From IMG/VR virus record IMGVR_UViG_3300035182_001001, positions 1-43,164 of that record: a stretch of 43,164 nucleotides of DNA. One strand, written 5' to 3'. The position numbers and the translations under genes were made by a program. Positions within the stretch are counted from its first letter, which is position 1; each line of letters opens with the position of its first letter. Shown one piece after another: positions 24,033 through 34,029 of the stretch. The notes under the pieces are model-generated. The model ran no database searches. It was not told where the DNA came from and saw only the letters and a program-made list of their open reading frames with translations. Origin of the DNA: a virus.

Positions 24033-24422
24033 ATGGCAATCATCATAGACCAACAAAACACATCAACCGAAGACGGCGTCTGGACGAAGTTCGGCGGCTC
24101 TGAATTCAAGATTGCACACAGCGGCAATCCGAAGTTTCAGCGTGCGCTAACTCGCCTACAAGCTCCTCATCGTCGCAAAATCGAAAAAGGTACGCTCGAC
24201 CCCGTGGAAAGCAAGGACATCATATGTCAAGCCATGTCTGAGGGCTTAATCCTCGACTGGCGCGGTGTAATTGATTCAAAGGGTTCTGAAGTACAGTTTG
24301 ACAAGTCATTGTGCCGTATGGCTCTGAAGAACAATGACGATCTGCGCGAATTCGTGCAAGAGTTCTCCACTGATCTGGAGAACTTCCGCGCTGAGGAGCA
24401 AGAGCATGAGGGAAACGCCTAA
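24033..24422 (+). CDS. Tail assembly chaperone G
   Basis: 129 residues, helical, charged C-terminus (FRAEEQEHEGNA). Analogue of lambda gpG, it coats the tape measure during tail assembly. A GGGAAAC slippery site (24410-24416) lies at the last codons, from which the -1 product is made. Confidence 0.85.
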   Translation: MAIIIDQQNTSTEDGVWTKFGGSEFKIAHSGNPKFQRALTRLQAPHRRKIEKGTLDPVESKDIICQAMSEGLILDWRGVIDSKGSEVQFDKSLCRMALKNNDDLREFVQEFSTDLENFRAEEQEHEGNA

Positions 24423-24751
24423 GTGAATATATCCAGTGGAGACTGGAATGGGGCGATAAAGAGGAATTCTTAGAGGACTTAGAAGACCAAGGCCTTACAC
24501 CTCAAGCTCTAAACCAGAAACCTACTGTATATGACTGGATGCAAGAGTATATCATAGCGTTTGATATACTATCTTCAAGACGGTCAGTCGGATTTGCACC
24601 TAATCCGATAAGTATGCAGGACATGCTGGCGTATATTCATATATATGGGGTAAGTGATGTAGATTCCTTCGTTAAATACATAATTACGATGGATTCAACG
24701 TTCTTGCAACATGTGACAAAGGACCAGTCTGGGACTAAAGGAAAGACATGA
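24033..24751 (+). CDS. Tail assembly chaperone GT, made by -1 frameshift at 24416
   Basis: Fusion by programmed -1 frameshift, join(24033..24416, 24416..24751), 239 residues. The slippery heptamer GGGAAAC is in the G GGA AAC phase required for tandem slippage. The new frame reads RLSEYIQWRLEWGDKEEF and continues to a stop at 24751 that overlaps the tape measure ATG as ATGA. Without the shift the T part would have no good start. The same design is known for lambda G/GT. Strong. Confidence 0.88.
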
Positions 24752-27700
24752 GCGAATCTTCGACATTGCAGGTAGTAGTTGATGCGGCCCCAGCGGAAGC
24801 TGGAGCATTACGCGTCAAGAATGCTATATCTAGCATGTCGAGCAGCGCGACATCGGCGCTAAATTCTCTGTCTTCCAGCTTCGACCGAATGCAGTCGTTT
24901 CTCAGCCAAAGCAATGCTGGACTCACTGCATTCTTCGCAGCAATTGGCGCTGGTTACGTTCTTAAAAGTTTCCTTGATCGCCTAATCGAGGTAAACACGA
25001 CATTTAATGCGTTCATTGCAACTATGAACGTTGTTACAGGATCTGTAGCCAAGTCAAACGCTGAGTATCAATATTTGCTCGCGTTCTCCAATAAAATTGG
25101 TGTCAGTATTGAAAGCGTGACTAAACAATATGGTCGTCTAGCAGCGTCTATGAAGTCTGTGGATGATACAGGTGAAATGACACGTCATGTGTTTGAGGCA
25201 ATTTCAGAGGCCTCCACGGTGCTGCACTTGAAGGGATATGAGACAAACTTATTGTTCATGGCTTTGGAGCAAGCAGCCTCTAAAGGTAAAGTTAGTCTTG
25301 AAGAATTTCAGCGTCAGTTGGCCAATAAACTACCTGATGCAATGGGACTTGCTTCTCGTGCCATGAGCATGACTCAAGCTCAATTCCGTGACTCAGTGAC
25401 AAAAGGCTCACTCAATGTATACGAGGTGCTGATCAAACTGTCTAATCAGATTAAGAAAGAATACGGCGATTCTGCTGAGATTGCAGCAAACCTGTTTACT
25501 GGTAAGCTCAACGTTATGAAGAATAGCGTGTTTGAATTATATCGTGTGATTGGCCAGTCTGGAGCGATGGATGGCCTTACCAAAATTATCACAGTTATCA
25601 CAGGCCAACTCAATGATTCGTCACTTGGTAAATCCATGGGAGATTCGCTCGGCACTGTATTTGGTCAACTAGCCGATTGGTTGTCTAAGATTACTCAATC
25701 AGATGTGCAAGACTTTTTCCTAGGGTTGTCTGGAATCATCCAATCTTTCACCGTCATTATGAAAGAACTAGTTGGTGCATTTGGTCAAACCGTTGATGGT
25801 AAATCTGACTTCATTGGATTCGGTGAAACAGTAGCAAAAATGATGTTGGTTATGACTGATGCAGCTATGACTTTCCTAGCTGTAATTTTACAACTACCAC
25901 TGTCTATTAACGTCGTTATTCAAGATGTCAATGTAATGTTGGCCGGTCTGAAAGGCATTAAGGATTGGGCTACGGACGGCATTGATGCGGCGGTCAACAA
26001 TATCAATGCGGCTAAAGCGGAGCGTAACAAGGCCTTATCATTGGCTGATACTAATCTATCCATAGTGCTAGGTTCTGATGATTCTCCCATGTCAAAAGCT
26101 TGGAAGAAGACTGATGAAATTTTTGCCAATATTCGCAAGCAAAGGGCCTCTTTGGAAGCGGAAAATAAAGCCATGTCAGGTAAGGCTAAAGTCGACATTC
26201 GTCCAAAAACAGATGCCGAGATGGATAACATGATGAAAGGTTTACCCCCTGTTCCTGGCAAACCTAATAAAGGGATGGAGAGTGCTTACGAGCAAGAACG
26301 AGTCAAGCTTTTCAAGACTGCTGGCGTAGCAGAGCTTGAGTACACTAACATCATGGAAGGTCGGTTGAAGACCGAGGGCAAGAATCGCACTGAACTTGAG
26401 GCTAAGATGCGGTTCGACAAAGATTATATAGCTATGTCGAAAGCCCAAAAGGCAGAACTTCTGTCTATGGCGGACGCTGCAGACAGAGTAACATCTAAGC
26501 GTGTGGCCGCTGAGCAATTCCAGTCAGACATATTGTCCATGAACAAGGCTGTATATCAGTCTGAGATGGACTTGATGGATGTTACCAACAACCGTAACCC
26601 AGTTGAAGAAAAGAATCTGCGACAGTTTGAAGAAAAGCTCAAATTTGATTCAAAATATCTGGCTATGTCAGACCAGATGATTACTATTGAGCGAGAAAAA
26701 GCGAAGGCTGCAGACGCACTAGCTGTATCCATTGAATCAGCTCGTAAAGCTCAAGCTTATCACAACTCTACTCTAATGCAGTCTCTAGACATTCAGCGCC
26801 AGATTGAGCAACTGAAGGGCGGCAGCTACGTGTCAAAATACACTAATGAGTCGCAGATGAAGGACTCATTCAAGTCAGGGGGTGAAAATCAGTTCACCTC
26901 GGAAGCTGACCAGCAGAATATGCTTACAGATGCTCGTCAACGTGATAGCGACATGCGAGCACGTGACCGCGAACAAATGAAGGTTGATGCCGCTGAGAGC
27001 ATGAATCAGATGAAGTTCGAAATGGACATGCAAGGTCAGACGGCTGAGGCCGTTCGTCGTGCGACTGAAGAACGTAAGATTGAGATTGATATTAAGAAGC
27101 TTTCAGCAGGTGCAACAGGGGATGAATTGCTGCAGTATCAAGAACTGGAACAATTCCTCAAAGATCAAATGAGTAGTACTCTGGATGAGTTCTACACCAA
27201 ACAGTCCAGCATGACTGCGGGGTTGCAAGATGGAATTGCCAAGTATCTCGACCAATTGATGGATGTTAGTGGCAAAGTATCTAGCGCGGTTCAACGTAGC
27301 TTCGGTGCTATGGAGGACATGCTGACTAACTTTGTCATGACTGGCAAGTTGAACTTCAAGGACTTCATCAAAGTGATTCTTGGTGAACTGGTTAAATTGA
27401 TGATTCAATTACTAATCATCAAACCACTAATGGCTATGTTTGGTGGAGCATTTGGCGGAGGTGCCGCAGCTGGTGCAGCCGCTGGAGCTACTACGATGGC
27501 TGGCAACACGACCGCTTCTATGTTTGCAGCTAAAGGTGCAGCTTTTCATGATGGCGGTGTGCAGATGTTCGCTAGTGGTGGAGCTTTTACCAATAGTATT
27601 GTGAACAGGCCAACTTCTTTCCCTATAGGGGTTATGGGAGAAGCGGGTCCGGAAGCCATAATGCCGCTTGGCAAAGATGCTCAAGGTCGTCTTGGCATAA

Positions 27701-27810
27701 GAACGTCAGGTGAACAAGGTAGCAACATGGTGAATAACATCTCCATCAATGTATCAATGCAGGATGGGCAGGTTAAAGCTGAAAGCTGTTGTAATTGGTG
27801 TTTTGACTGA
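24748..27810 (+). CDS. Tape measure protein, C-terminus changed by frameshift
   Basis: 1020 residues. It sets the tail length and may form the DNA exit channel. The first 250 residues carry a tape-measure N-domain (NTTFNAFIATMNVVTG...SKGKVSLEEFQRQL), then coiled coils, hydrophobic spans and a lambda gpH-like C-region (FGAMEDMLTNFVMTGKLNFKDF, about residue 850; HDGGVQMFASGG; VMGEAGPEAIMPLG). The reading frame ends oddly in SCCNWCFD. In the +1 frame the next codons give VVIGVLTDELRPGGILAKN (to 27847), the canonical end of this family. A tandem 7-base duplication AAAGCTG (27775-27788) explains the shift: removing one copy restores a 1030-residue protein. Confidence 0.9.
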   Translation: MSESSTLQVVVDAAPAEAGALRVKNAISSMSSSATSALNSLSSSFDRMQSFLSQSNAGLTAFFAAIGAGYVLKSFLDRLIEVNTTFNAFIATMNVVTGSVAKSNAEYQYLLAFSNKIGVSIESVTKQYGRLAASMKSVDDTGEMTRHVFEAISEASTVLHLKGYETNLLFMALEQAASKGKVSLEEFQRQLANKLPDAMGLASRAMSMTQAQFRDSVTKGSLNVYEVLIKLSNQIKKEYGDSAEIAANLFTGKLNVMKNSVFELYRVIGQSGAMDGLTKIITVITGQLNDSSLGKSMGDSLGTVFGQLADWLSKITQSDVQDFFLGLSGIIQSFTVIMKELVGAFGQTVDGKSDFIGFGETVAKMMLVMTDAAMTFLAVILQLPLSINVVIQDVNVMLAGLKGIKDWATDGIDAAVNNINAAKAERNKALSLADTNLSIVLGSDDSPMSKAWKKTDEIFANIRKQRASLEAENKAMSGKAKVDIRPKTDAEMDNMMKGLPPVPGKPNKGMESAYEQERVKLFKTAGVAELEYTNIMEGRLKTEGKNRTELEAKMRFDKDYIAMSKAQKAELLSMADAADRVTSKRVAAEQFQSDILSMNKAVYQSEMDLMDVTNNRNPVEEKNLRQFEEKLKFDSKYLAMSDQMITIEREKAKAADALAVSIESARKAQAYHNSTLMQSLDIQRQIEQLKGGSYVSKYTNESQMKDSFKSGGENQFTSEADQQNMLTDARQRDSDMRARDREQMKVDAAESMNQMKFEMDMQGQTAEAVRRATEERKIEIDIKKLSAGATGDELLQYQELEQFLKDQMSSTLDEFYTKQSSMTAGLQDGIAKYLDQLMDVSGKVSSAVQRSFGAMEDMLTNFVMTGKLNFKDFIKVILGELVKLMIQLLIIKPLMAMFGGAFGGGAAAGAAAGATTMAGNTTASMFAAKGAAFHDGGVQMFASGGAFTNSIVNRPTSFPIGVMGEAGPEAIMPLGKDAQGRLGIRTSGEQGSNMVNNISINVSMQDGQVKAESCCNWCFD
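27775..27788 (+). repeat. 7-bp tandem duplication near the end of the tape measure gene
   Basis: AAAGCTGAAAGCTG. One copy fewer puts the family-typical C-terminus ELRPGGILAKN (stop 27845-27847) back in frame. Confidence 0.75.
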
Positions 27811-27878
27811 TGAATTGCGCCCGGGAGGTATTCTAGCTAAAAACTAAGCTTCAGAGCGTAAAATGCGCTCTGGATGAC

Positions 27879-27951
27879 CGCTCTGGTTCAGTTTCAAAAT
27901 AAGTAGTGCATATATACATATTAACTACTTATTTTAACTGCTCTCAGAGCG
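27879..27951. repeat. Palindromic repeat copy with strongest dyad
   Basis: Outer arms CGCTCTGG (27879-27886) and CAGAGCG (27945-27951); perfect inner arms AAAATAAGTAGT (27896-27907) and ACTACTTATTTT (27924-27935). Further CGCTCTG / GGAGCGC words flank it from about 27850 to 27970. An inverted, closely similar copy is at 39890-39990. It fills the gene-free gap 27811-28007. Confidence 0.8.
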
Positions 27952-28007
27952 CATTCGGAGCGCTACTTTTAGCACTGGTGAGCTACTTTAGTAGGAATTA
28001 AAACAAC

Positions 28008-28340
28008 ATGTCTACTTTTACTTGGTCCGTTTCATATAGCTCATCAAAGAGCGTCAAACCTCGCGTTAAGCAAGCGAAGTTTGGTGACGGATATTCTCAA
28101 GAGTCACCTGACGGTATCAACAATGTGGCTGAAGAGTGGTCTGTATCCTTCGAGAATATAGACGTTAGTACATTCACCAATATAGAGACATTCTTCAAAG
28201 ATCATGGCGGTTACATAGCATTCGACTGGACTACTCCTGATGGTTTAACCGCTCGTTTCAAGTGTCGTGAGTGGCAGTTCTCACATTCTGCTTACCAGCT
28301 TCGTACTGGTACAGCCAAGTTTGAGCAGGTGTTCGAATGA
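28008..28340 (+). CDS. Minor tail protein M
   Basis: 110 residues, like lambda gpM in size and place. Pattern SVSYSSSKSVKPRVKQAKFGDGYSQ...GINNVAEEWSVSF...IETFFKDHGGYIAFDWTTP is typical ('FGDGYsQ'). It forms a part of the tail tip. Overlaps the next gene by four bases. Confidence 0.9.
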   Translation: MSTFTWSVSYSSSKSVKPRVKQAKFGDGYSQESPDGINNVAEEWSVSFENIDVSTFTNIETFFKDHGGYIAFDWTTPDGLTARFKCREWQFSHSAYQLRTGTAKFEQVFE

Positions 28341-29029
28341 GTGTAATAAAAGACATCCAATCACTGTCTCTGTCAGCCATGATTGAGCTGTACGTACTTG
28401 ACATGACGTCCGCTGGAGGAACCTCTGTATATTTCCATGCCGGCACTAATGAACTGAAAACAGCGATAGTATGGCAAGGTGTTACGTACTCACCTATCCC
28501 TATTGAAGTGAGTGGATTTGAGTATCGTGGTCAAGGTAAACTCCCTCGTCCTACTGTACGAGTAGCGAACGTCACTGGCGCAATATCTGCCTTCATTCGC
28601 GATTACGACGATTTGCTTGGTTGCAAAGTGATTCGCAAGCGTACATTGGCTAAATATCTCGATGCCGTCAACTTTACTGCCGGCAATCCAAATGCAGACC
28701 CTAATCAAGCCTTCATGGATGATGTGTTCTTCATTGACAGAAAGGCCACTGAGAACAAGATTCTTGTCGAGTTCGAGCTAGCGGTAGCATTTGATGTTCA
28801 AGGTGTTAAACTCCCTCGTCGTCAAATAATTCAGAACGTGTGCCCTTGGAAATACAAGAGTTCTGAATGTGGGTACGTGCCAGGATTATGGTTTGACTCC
28901 AATGATAAGTCAGTCGGCACTGTGGACCTGGATGTCTGTGGAAAACGAGTAAACTCTTGTAAAATTCGGTTCGGAACAGACGCTGAACTCCCATATGGTG
29001 GATTTCCGGCAGCGGGGTTGACAAAATGA
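28337..29029 (+). CDS. Minor tail protein L
   Basis: 230 residues. N-terminal part matches the gpL pattern (VYFHAGTNELKTAIVWQGVTYSPIPIEVSGFEYRGQGKLPRPTVRVANV). Four C-terminal cysteines (C169, C178, C201, C208) agree with the iron-sulphur cluster known in lambda gpL. It joins gpM and the tip complex. Confidence 0.93.
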   Translation: MSVIKDIQSLSLSAMIELYVLDMTSAGGTSVYFHAGTNELKTAIVWQGVTYSPIPIEVSGFEYRGQGKLPRPTVRVANVTGAISAFIRDYDDLLGCKVIRKRTLAKYLDAVNFTAGNPNADPNQAFMDDVFFIDRKATENKILVEFELAVAFDVQGVKLPRRQIIQNVCPWKYKSSECGYVPGLWFDSNDKSVGTVDLDVCGKRVNSCKIRFGTDAELPYGGFPAAGLTK

Positions 29030-29757
29030 TTGACGAAATTAAAGACGAATTTTTGTCGTATGCAAAAGAGCAATCACCAAAAGAGGCTTGTGCATTAGCA
29101 GTAGTGGTCAAAGGTCGTTTACGTCTTTGGAAATGTGAAAACATGGCCGAGGATAATGATCAGTTTCGCATGCGGTCTGAGGACTGGGTTATGGCGGAAG
29201 ATGCAGGTGAGATTGTTGGTTTGATTCACTCTCATCCAGACGTTTCAAATGAACCGTCAGAAGCTGATCGCGTAGCATGTGAGGCTACAAACATTCCTTG
29301 GCATATTGTTAGCCTAGTAAATGATTCTTGGAATGAGATTAAGCCTACAGGTTATGTACAGCCACTAGTTGGTCGAACATTTTATCACGGTGTTGTGGAT
29401 TGCTACACCTTATGTCGTGATTGGTACAAGCAGGAGCTAAATATAGAGCTTCCAAATTTTCACCGTGACGATGACTGGTGGGCGAAAGGTCAGAACCTGT
29501 ATGTGGAGAACTTCAAATCTGCAGGTTTTGTCCAAATTCCAAAGATTGATGGCGAATTGGATTTTTCACAGGTTAGGATTGGTGATGCATTTCTGATGCA
29601 AATTCAAGCCAATGTGGCAAACCATGCGGCGGTCTACATAGGTGACGGTTTGATTATGCATCATCTATACGGTCGCTTATCTAGCCGGGACGTTTTTGGT
29701 GGTTACTATCAAAAGCATACTACTTACATTTTGAGGCACGAAACATGCGTAAAGTGA
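29026..29757 (+). CDS. Tail tip peptidase K (JAMM + NlpC/P60)
   Basis: 243 residues. The N-domain has a JAMM metal motif (HSHP with H68 and H70, D81), the C-domain an NlpC/P60 cysteine peptidase with VDCYTL (C126) and NHAAVYIGDG (H200). The equivalent of lambda gpK, it assists tail tip assembly and perhaps cell wall passage. Overlaps both neighbours. Confidence 0.93.
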   Translation: MIDEIKDEFLSYAKEQSPKEACALAVVVKGRLRLWKCENMAEDNDQFRMRSEDWVMAEDAGEIVGLIHSHPDVSNEPSEADRVACEATNIPWHIVSLVNDSWNEIKPTGYVQPLVGRTFYHGVVDCYTLCRDWYKQELNIELPNFHRDDDWWAKGQNLYVENFKSAGFVQIPKIDGELDFSQVRIGDAFLMQIQANVANHAAVYIGDGLIMHHLYGRLSSRDVFGGYYQKHTTYILRHETCVK

Positions 29758-30320
29758 AACTATATGGTGAATTGGCTAAGAAATTTGGTCGTGAGTTTAT
29801 GCTCGAAGTTGAGAGCGTGGCTGAAGCTATACGAGCCCTATCTGCCAATTTTCCAGGTTTTGAGAAAGAGCTGATGACTTCACATCTCCGAGGTGTAGAG
29901 TACGTCGTGCGAGCAGACAAACGTGATGTGTCTGAAATAGAACTGAACAACTCGTTGGCTCCACAGGAAACTATTAGGGTCGCACCTATTGCTGTAGGTC
30001 GTAAAAATGGCGGAGTATTTCAAACTATAGTTGGGGCAATCCTGGTTGTTGTAGGATTAGTGCTGACAGCGTACGGCCAAGCATGGGGTAAATACCTGAT
30101 TCAGGCCGGTATTGCACTTGTGGCTGGTGGCATTATTCAAATGCTGGTTCCAGTGCCTAAGACTGATGGCCCATCTGAACGACCTGAGAATAAGCCTAGT
30201 TCTTACTTTAATGGTGCAGTAAACACCTTGGCTCAAGGACATCCTGTTCCATTGGGATATGGTAAATTGATAGTAGGTTCTGCGGTCATCTCTGCAGGCC
30301 TTACAGTGGAAGAAGCATAA
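29745..30320 (+). CDS. Tail assembly protein I
   Basis: 191 residues. A ubiquitin-like N-domain (KVKLYGELAKKFGREFMLEVESVAEAIRALSANFPGF) is followed by two hydrophobic spans about residues 92-140 (VGAILVVVGLVLTAYG; LIQAGIALVAGGIIQMLVP), as in lambda gpI. It helps gpJ to assemble. One-base overlap with J. Confidence 0.9.
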   Translation: MRKVKLYGELAKKFGREFMLEVESVAEAIRALSANFPGFEKELMTSHLRGVEYVVRADKRDVSEIELNNSLAPQETIRVAPIAVGRKNGGVFQTIVGAILVVVGLVLTAYGQAWGKYLIQAGIALVAGGIIQMLVPVPKTDGPSERPENKPSSYFNGAVNTLAQGHPVPLGYGKLIVGSAVISAGLTVEEA

Positions 30321-33300
30321 TGCAAGATATTATCGGCTTTGGCGGTGGTGGGGGAAAAGGTGGAGGTGGCAGCGCTCGTACCCCAGTAGAATCTCCAGAT
30401 AGTCTCCGGAGTAAAGCTATTGCCCGAGTGCTTGACTTGGTTAGCGAAGGGGAAGTAGAAGGTCTAGTAAACGGCTTGCAATCAGTATATCTAGATGAAA
30501 CACCAATCCAGAATGCTGACGGCTCTTACAATTTCAATGGTGTAACCATAGAAACTCGTAATGGTACACAGTCTCAAGAATATATATCCGGTTTTCCATC
30601 TGTTGAGAACGAGGTATCTGTAGACGTTGAGATTAAAGTAACCCAACCTGTGGTTCGTAGCATTTCTAATCCGAGTGTGAACGCGGTTCGTGTTCGCATT
30701 ATGATTCCGCAATTGACATATCAAAACCCTTCTAATGGGGACCTAAGTGGTACGTCTGTTCAATATGCTATTGACACTCAACCTAATGGTGGCGCTTGGA
30801 CGGAGGTCGTCAATCAAACTATCAACGGTAAAACCACAAGTCGTTACGAGCGTCAGCATCGTGTTGAGTTGACAGGTACAAGTCCTTGGAATATTCGTAT
30901 TCGTCGCATAACTGCCGATTCGACTAATGCCAATCTCCAGAACAAGACTTATCTGGCTTCTTATACTGAGATTGTAGATGCTAAGCTACGCTATCCAAAC
31001 AGTGCTTTAGTTGCCCTGACTGTTGACTCAGCTCAGTTTAATTCTATTCCGCGTCGTGGGTACTTGATGAAGTTGTTGCGTATCAAAGTACCTACCAATT
31101 ATGACCCAGTTGCTCGTACTTACACGGGTATTTGGGATGGTTCGTTCAAGATTGCGTGGTCTGATAACCCTGCATGGTGTTTCTACGATTTATTGACTAA
31201 TGCTAGATATGGTCTTGGGGACTACCTAGATACGTCGCAAATTGACAAGTGGTCACTGTATAAAATATCCCAGTATTGTGATGGTCAGGTTCCAGATGGT
31301 TTTGGAGGCTATGAGCCACGGTTTACTTGCAACCTGTACCTTCAGACTCGTGCTGAAGCTTACAATGTGTTGCAAGATATGGCATCAATCTTTCGTGGAA
31401 TGTTGTACTGGCAACAAGGTTCTATCACAGCGGTGCAAGACGCGCCTGAAGATGCCGTGTACCTGTATACTAATGCGAATGTAATTGATGGCCTTTTTAC
31501 TTACTCTGGCTCTAGTCGTAAAGCCCGTCATACAGTAGCTCTTGTCACCTGGAATGACCCAGATGATAATTACAAAGCTAAAGTCGAATATGTAGAAGAC
31601 GTCGAAGGCATAAAGAGATTCGGCGTGGTTCAAACTGAAGTTACAGCTGTCGGCTGTACTTCTCGTGGTCAAGCAAATCGTGTCGGTAAATGGATTCTAT
31701 ATTCTGAACGGATGGAGACAGAGATTCTGGAGTTCAAGACCGGACTAGATGGTGTTGTTGCACGTCCTGGCCAAATCATTAAAGTGGCGAACCAAGACAA
31801 AGCGGGTGCTCGGATTGGTGGTCGATTATCAGCGGTGGCGAGCCCTTCATCATTTACGCTCGATGCTCCGATTACTATGGATAACGGAGCCACGTACTTC
31901 CTGTCTCTAATTACCCCTGATGGCAAAGTTGAAGAGCAACAGCTTATTTCATCTAGTGGCACGTTTTCGGTTGTCACGGCTTCTACAGCATTTTCATTCA
32001 CTCCTACTACTCAAACCATTTGGGTGATGAGGTCGTCTGTGCTCGAACCCGAATACTTTAGAGTGTTGTCAGTTGCTGAAAGTGATAATAACACTTACGC
32101 CATTACTGCGATGGCTCACGAACCTTCCAAGTTCGATGCTATAGAGAACGATCTCCAGTTAGAGTCTCGTACTACTTCTATTCTATCTTCAGTGCCTGGA
32201 GAAATTACCACAGTCAACGTTTCAGAATACTTATACATCGCTCAAGGTGACGTACGGACCATGATGACTGTTAGTTGGGTAGCTCCAACTCAAGCTGCTC
32301 GTTATTCTGTGGAGTATCGCAAGACAAATGGTGGTAATTGGGTGGTGTTACCTGATACTATGTCAACATCTTTAGATATTCAAGACGTTCAAGTCGATTC
32401 ATATCAGGTGCGAATTCGTGCAATTAGTGTTGTAGGATTATACGGGGTATATTCAGACACAGTCACATATTCGGTGCTTGGAAAGACGGCCCCACCCGCA
32501 GATGTAACGGGCTTTACCAATGTGGTGGAGCAGTTCGGTATTAGTCTGAAATGGAATAAAAACGCTGATATTGATTTGGACGCGTACGAAATTAGATACG
32601 GAGGTGCTTCGTGGGATACATCGACCTTCTTGGAAAAGGCTTACACGACTTCGTATAATTGGCAGATCAAAACTGCCGGCACATATCGTGTGTGGATTAA
32701 GGCCATAGACACAACTGGTAATTACTCTACCAATGCCGTAATCACTGATATTTCTATAGGGGTACCTGCTCAGAGTAACTTGACCGCTAGAATCAGTGGT
32801 CCAAACATTGTCCTTGAATGGACTTCTGTTGTTGGGGCTTTCTCCATAGACCACTATGAAGTTCGTCAAGGTTCTACATGGTCATCTGGCACTGATATCG
32901 CAGCACCAATGAGTAATACGCTCCAATTTGTGGCAGATTTTGGAGGCTCTCGTACATTCTGGGTCGCGGGGGTGGACGTAGCAGGAAACGTTGGTACTCC
33001 TACCTCCGTAACAGTTCAAATTCAATCCCCTAGCGTTGCAGGGGCTACAGCTGAAGTTATCGATAATAATGTTTTGCTTCGCTGGCAAGACGGCACTGCT
33101 AGTCTGCCAATTGATTATTACTCTGTTAGTAAAGGGGCGGTTTTCGAATCCGCTACAGAGGTAGGTATAATTTACTCACGATTTGCTGCGTTGTTCGAGC
33201 AAGCTGGAGGCACTTACACTTACTGGATTGTTCCAGTGGATTCTGCAGGAAACATTGGTACGCCTGCAAGTGTTAGCGCGGTAGTTAGTCAGCCACCTGA

Positions 33301-34027
33301 CTATGTGTTGCAATACGATCAGAATTCTACATTGAACGGTACTCGTTCCAATGTTCAGTTGGTGGAAGGTGCGTTACTCGCGGTGCTTCCAGACGAAACC
33401 TGGCAACAGCACTTTGCTAACCGTTCCTGGGCTACAATTCAGGCCCAAATCGATGCTGGGGATCCGTTGTATTTCCAGCCGTCAACCACCTCTGGAACGT
33501 ATGACGAAACTATTGATTATGGGGCTTTAGTTACTCAAGGTACTACTATATCCGTTACGCCGACTTACAATATTATTCGTGGCTCCGTAACTTTCACAAT
33601 TGACTTGTTTGTCAAAGCAAATATCCAAGATGCTTGGATTCAGTTCACAGGCCAGTCGTCTATTTATGCTACAAATTTCAGATATGTCCGTTTTCGTATT
33701 AACTTCACGTCAGGTTCTGGCAGTGACAATCTTATTCAGGTTACGTCGATCAGTACGAAAATGGCGGTCAAGCTTCGAAATGATAACGGTTCAGGATACG
33801 CTGTATCCACTGATGTAGGTGGCACTGTAGTCAATTTCACTCCTGGCACGTTCATCGACGTTAATTCCATTAACGTGACAGCGGCAGTTCCGGCAGGTGG
33901 ACAGCCTATAATTGCTCTGTATGATTTTGTTGATATACCTAATCCGACAAGTTTCAAGGTTTTGTTGTATGATTTGAATGGTAATCGCGTTAGCGGTTCA
34001 TTCTCATGGTCTGCTAAAGGAGTTTAA
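30320..34027 (+). CDS. Tail tip host-specificity protein J
   Basis: 1235 residues. It is the central tip protein (lambda gpJ equivalent). A Gly-rich start (IGFGGGGGKGGGGS) is followed by ARTPVESPDSLRSKAIARVLDLVSEGEVEGLVNG, the classic J pattern, and by WSDNPAWCFYDLLTNARYGLG and the phage_tail_3-like region. From about residue 640 to 1000 there are four fibronectin III-like segments (PGEITTVNVSEYL, APPADVTGFTNV, VPAQSNLTARI, SVAGATAEV). The C-terminal 250 residues are probably the fibre-binding or receptor-facing part. Confidence 0.95.
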   Translation: MQDIIGFGGGGGKGGGGSARTPVESPDSLRSKAIARVLDLVSEGEVEGLVNGLQSVYLDETPIQNADGSYNFNGVTIETRNGTQSQEYISGFPSVENEVSVDVEIKVTQPVVRSISNPSVNAVRVRIMIPQLTYQNPSNGDLSGTSVQYAIDTQPNGGAWTEVVNQTINGKTTSRYERQHRVELTGTSPWNIRIRRITADSTNANLQNKTYLASYTEIVDAKLRYPNSALVALTVDSAQFNSIPRRGYLMKLLRIKVPTNYDPVARTYTGIWDGSFKIAWSDNPAWCFYDLLTNARYGLGDYLDTSQIDKWSLYKISQYCDGQVPDGFGGYEPRFTCNLYLQTRAEAYNVLQDMASIFRGMLYWQQGSITAVQDAPEDAVYLYTNANVIDGLFTYSGSSRKARHTVALVTWNDPDDNYKAKVEYVEDVEGIKRFGVVQTEVTAVGCTSRGQANRVGKWILYSERMETEILEFKTGLDGVVARPGQIIKVANQDKAGARIGGRLSAVASPSSFTLDAPITMDNGATYFLSLITPDGKVEEQQLISSSGTFSVVTASTAFSFTPTTQTIWVMRSSVLEPEYFRVLSVAESDNNTYAITAMAHEPSKFDAIENDLQLESRTTSILSSVPGEITTVNVSEYLYIAQGDVRTMMTVSWVAPTQAARYSVEYRKTNGGNWVVLPDTMSTSLDIQDVQVDSYQVRIRAISVVGLYGVYSDTVTYSVLGKTAPPADVTGFTNVVEQFGISLKWNKNADIDLDAYEIRYGGASWDTSTFLEKAYTTSYNWQIKTAGTYRVWIKAIDTTGNYSTNAVITDISIGVPAQSNLTARISGPNIVLEWTSVVGAFSIDHYEVRQGSTWSSGTDIAAPMSNTLQFVADFGGSRTFWVAGVDVAGNVGTPTSVTVQIQSPSVAGATAEVIDNNVLLRWQDGTASLPIDYYSVSKGAVFESATEVGIIYSRFAALFEQAGGTYTYWIVPVDSAGNIGTPASVSAVVSQPPDYVLQYDQNSTLNGTRSNVQLVEGALLAVLPDETWQQHFANRSWATIQAQIDAGDPLYFQPSTTSGTYDETIDYGALVTQGTTISVTPTYNIIRGSVTFTIDLFVKANIQDAWIQFTGQSSIYATNFRYVRFRINFTSGSGSDNLIQVTSISTKMAVKLRNDNGSGYAVSTDVGGTVVNFTPGTFIDVNSINVTAAVPAGGQPIIALYDFVDIPNPTSFKVLLYDLNGNRVSGSFSWSAKGV

Positions 34028-34029
34028 TA

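Noticed and set aside
27783-27810. SCCNWCFD end of the tape measure as a second Cys-rich modification tail
   Set aside because: It arises from a frameshift; the normal C-terminal motif is in the next frame, so the cysteines are most likely accidental.
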